DNA from: Paraburkholderia tagetis
GTDB lineage: Bacteria; Pseudomonadota; Gammaproteobacteria; Burkholderiales; Burkholderiaceae
Assembly (NCBI RefSeq): GCF_022213065.1
Contig: NZ_JAKLJA010000014.1
Span: 1,339-65,338, forward strand
Length of the DNA: 64,000 nucleotides
Direction: 5' to 3'
Position 1 is the first letter of the stretch. Every line of letters starts with the position of its first letter. Positions 61,783 to 64,000 of the stretch are shown in pieces. Below the pieces are notes generated by a model. That model saw only the letters and a program-made list of their open reading frames with translations, did no database searches and had not been told where the DNA came from. The position numbers and the translations under genes are program-made.

Positions 61783-63266
61783 GATTGCATCGCCGCGAGC
61801 AGCGCATCCTCGAGGCCGAAGTAAGCGGCGCGCTGGGCGAACACGGGCCGCAGCGACGAGCATTCGAACGTCCCGCGCACCTGCTCTTCGTAAGCGGTGC
61901 CGTTGTAGCGGAAGGTGAACAGGTCCTGCGTGATGACGACGTCGCCTTCCATGCCCGCGATCTCGGTCACGTGAGTCACGCGCCGCACGCCGTCGCGCAT
62001 GCGCTCGACTTGCAGGATCAGATGGACGGCGCTGGCGATCTGTCTACGAATCGACATCAGCGGCAGATTGCCGTTGGCCATCATCACCATGCTCTCGAGG
62101 CGCGTGATCGCATCGCGCGGCGTGTTCGCGTGGACGGTCGTCATCGATCCGTCGTGGCCCGTATTCATGGCCTGCAGGACGTCGAATGCTTCAGTGCCGC
62201 GCGTCTCGCCGAGGATCAGCCGGTCCGGGCGCATCCGCAGCGCGTTGCGAACGAGGTCGCGCTGCGAGATGCCGCCGAGGCCTTCGCTGTTTTCGGGGCG
62301 CGTCTCGAGACTCACGACGTGCGGCTGCTGGAGTTGCAGCTCGGCGGCGTCCTCGATCGTGACCACGCGCTCGGTCTCGTCGATAAAGCGCGAGAGCGCA
62401 TTGAGCAGGGTGGTCTTGCCGGAGCCCGTGCCGCCCGATATCACGACGTTCAGGCGGCACGCGGTGGCGATGCGCAGCACGTCCACCATCTGCATCGAGA
62501 TATTGCCTTGCTGCGCCATCCGGCCGAGCGTGATGTTGCGCTTGGCGAACTTGCGGATCGAGATCGATGCGCCGCGCAGGGCGATCGGCGGCAATACGAC
62601 GTTCACGCGGCTGCCGTCGGCAAGACGTGCATCGACCATTGGACTGCTTTCGTCGACGCGCCGCCCGATTGCCGCCGCGATGCGCTGCGCCACGTTGATG
62701 ACGTGCGCGTTGTCGCGGAATTTGAGCGCCGTGAGTTCGAGGCGGCCGCCGCGCTCCACGTAGACCTGGTCCGGTCCGTTCACGAGAATATCGGTCACGC
62801 GCTCGTCGGCGAGCAGCGGCTCGATCGGCCCGATGCCGAACATGTCGTTGAGAATCTCGTCGACGGCGAGCGTCTGCTCGGCCAGCGTCAGCGACAAACG
62901 CTCGCGCGCCGTCGTCTCGGCTGCGATCTGCTCGATGCCCGTGCGCACTTCGGTGCGCGACATCATGAGCGCCGCCGACATATTCATCGATGAAAAGACG
63001 GCCGAACGAATCGCCTTGAACGTCTCGGAGCGGACCAGCGCTTCGTGGCGGTCCGTGCTCGAGACGCCGGCGGCGGCGTGCGGCCCTGCCTGCGAGGCCA
63101 GCGGCGCCTCGCGCTTGCCTGCTTCCGGCTCGGCGGCTGCGGGGGCGCAGGCCGCGCTGCGCGGCTCGTCGTCCGAGGCGGCTGAAGCTGCCGAGGCGGG
63201 CGAGGCGGCTGAAGCGGCTGAAGCGGCTGAGGGGCCGCCCGCGAAGGGGTTGCGGCGGCCGAACAT
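61779..63266 (-). CDS. cpaF: CpaF/TadA secretion ATPase of the second locus
   Basis: A 495-residue ATPase with Walker A SGGTGSGKTT, IEDAAELQLQQPHV, Walker B RPDRLILGETRG and SMTTVHANTPRDAI. The first 60 residues are an Ala/Ser/Pro-rich linker (SAASAASPASAASAASDD) coded by 9-bp repeats and absent from the first-locus CpaF. ATG 63266 shares a base with the stop of the cpaE-like gene upstream. The frame is open to 63587 but that part is a shadow. Confidence 0.94.
   Translation of the reverse strand: MFGRRNPFAGGPSAASAASAASPASAASAASDDEPRSAACAPAAAEPEAGKREAPLASQAGPHAAAGVSSTDRHEALVRSETFKAIRSAVFSSMNMSAALMMSRTEVRTGIEQIAAETTARERLSLTLAEQTLAVDEILNDMFGIGPIEPLLADERVTDILVNGPDQVYVERGGRLELTALKFRDNAHVINVAQRIAAAIGRRVDESSPMVDARLADGSRVNVVLPPIALRGASISIRKFAKRNITLGRMAQQGNISMQMVDVLRIATACRLNVVISGGTGSGKTTLLNALSRFIDETERVVTIEDAAELQLQQPHVVSLETRPENSEGLGGISQRDLVRNALRMRPDRLILGETRGTEAFDVLQAMNTGHDGSMTTVHANTPRDAITRLESMVMMANGNLPLMSIRRQIASAVHLILQVERMRDGVRRVTHVTEIAGMEGDVVITQDLFTFRYNGTAYEEQVRGTFECSSLRPVFAQRAAYFGLEDALLAAMQS
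63175..63231. repeat. 9-bp tandem repeats in the 5' part of cpaF2
   Basis: Plus-strand units GAAGCGGCT/GAGGCGGCT in about six imperfect copies encode Ala-Ser-Ala units in the N-terminal linker. Confidence 0.8.
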
Positions 63267-64000
63267 CAGCTCGCCCTCCGCGCGGGCACGAAGCGCCTGT
63301 ACCACGGCTCGCGTGGCACGACCGTTTCGCTGCCCGTTATCGCATTGGCGAGCGACACGATGGCCGCTGCGAACGGCGAGCGTGGTGCGTTGGCCAGCGT
63401 TTGCGTTTCGCCGAGGTTTTCCGCGAGCGCGAGGCTCTGCGGCTCGTAGGGCAGCGAATGCACGGAGCCGCGTGCGAGCACGTTGATGAAATCGTCCTCG
63501 CGCACGCGTCCGGACACGGGTTGCCGCGCTTCGTTGAGCAGCACGGTGATGGCGGGCGTGCCGTCGAGCGTTTGGGCGAAGCGGCAAAGGCGTGCCGCTT
63601 CGCGTGCCGAATGCACGGAGAGATCAGCCACGACGTGGATCGTCGAACTTGCATCGAGGGCTTCCTCGACAACCCTGCCGGCGCGCCCGGGCAGATCGAG
63701 CATGATGTAGTGAAAGTGGTGCTTGAGCATCGCGACAAGCTCGCCTAGCGCACCCTGGCGCAAGGTGAACTCCTGGTTGTACGGAAGCTCCGAGGCCAGC
63801 ATGAGAAGGCGATCGCTCTGCGCGACGAAAGCCTGATTGATCAATTGCTGATCGAGCCGCTGCGGATTTTGCAGCAGTTCGATGAGGCCGTTGTTGGCGG
63901 CGACGCCGAGCATCGACGTGGCCGCACCGCCATACGGGTCGAGATCGATATAGGCAATGCGGCGCCGCGTGGTGTCGGCGAGATGAGACGCGAGCGCCGT
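63266..64000 (-). CDS. cpaE: CpaE/TadZ-like ATPase of the second locus (5' end beyond the window)
   Basis: The visible 244 residues are the ATPase part of a CpaE/TadZ protein: RRRIAYIDLDPYGGAATS leads into MLGVAANNGLIELL, then YIMLDLPGRAGRVVEEAL as the Walker B-like strand and ITVLLNEARQPVSGRVREDDF. The frame is open to the window edge, so the receiver-like N-terminal domain and Walker A lie outside. It precedes cpaF2 with a one-base overlap. By family it sets the cellular place of the second machine. Confidence 0.88.
   Translation of the reverse strand, partial: TALASHLADTTRRRIAYIDLDPYGGAATSMLGVAANNGLIELLQNPQRLDQQLINQAFVAQSDRLLMLASELPYNQEFTLRQGALGELVAMLKHHFHYIMLDLPGRAGRVVEEALDASSTIHVVADLSVHSAREAARLCRFAQTLDGTPAITVLLNEARQPVSGRVREDDFINVLARGSVHSLPYEPQSLALAENLGETQTLANAPRSPFAAAIVSLANAITGSETVVPREPWYRRFVPARRAS

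Overview
The window looks like chromosomal DNA of a high-GC betaproteobacterium of the Burkholderiaceae, most like Paraburkholderia/Caballeronia. This is inferred from codon use, a Kdo 3-hydroxylase gene beside waaA, Flp pilins with Tad loci, and the general gene repertoire; the species cannot be fixed from sequence alone.

Layout. (1) 0-7.8 kb: a truncated glmS 3' end, then surface-glycan genes: GT2 transferase, SDR sugar epimerase, WecA/WbpL-type initiating transferase and FlaA1/CapD-type nucleotide-sugar dehydratase on +, converging on galE and a GT4 transferase on -. (2) 8.0-9.1 kb: an LrgA/LrgB pair. (3) 9.2-23.0 kb: a catabolic island with a PhyH-type dioxygenase, two Rieske oxygenases, two paralogous LysR regulators, a PotABCD-like ABC importer, a flavoprotein monooxygenase, a Rid-family protein, a DUF1028 protein and an ArgE/M20 deacylase. 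The parts suggest uptake and stepwise oxidation of an amine, perhaps a quaternary ammonium or N-acylated amino-acid compound; the substrate is unknown. (4) 23.7-25.2 kb: an exported Gly-rich protein made largely of about 54 five-residue repeats, followed by a stretch of strong hairpins and no convincing gene.

(5) 26.0-41.8 kb: an unusual envelope-glycan island. It has five paralogous GT87 (DUF2029) polytopic glycosyltransferases, three intact acyltransferase-3 genes plus the decayed 5' end of a fourth, a GtrA-like protein, a GtrB-like GT2, another GT2, a Wzx-type flippase and a phosphomannomutase/phosphoglucomutase. The likely logic is GtrB-type loading of a sugar on undecaprenyl phosphate, flipping by GtrA, transfer by GT87 enzymes on the periplasmic side and O-acylation by the acyltransferases. 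The [GT87 - acyltransferase] pair appears twice in tandem, so the island seems to have grown by duplication. This is the best candidate here for an undescribed system.

(6) 42.1-53.6 kb: a Tad (tight adherence/Flp) pilus operon with three near-identical Flp pilins, each with a conserved leader, then cpaA, cpaB, cpaC, a small lipoprotein gene, cpaE, cpaF, tadB, tadC, tadE and tadG. (7) 53.8-57.3 kb: inner-core LPS genes waaC, kdoO and waaA. (8) 57.3-64 kb: a second Tad locus on the opposite strand (cpaE cut by the window end, cpaF, tadB, tadC, tadD, tadE, tadG), facing the first across the LPS genes. The second locus has the TPR protein TadD that the first lacks.

Short in-frame tandem repeats recur in unrelated genes (Gly-rich gene, PotA-like ATPase, a GT87, waaA, tadG2, cpaF2). 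No tRNA, rRNA, CRISPR array or intact insertion sequence was recognised.
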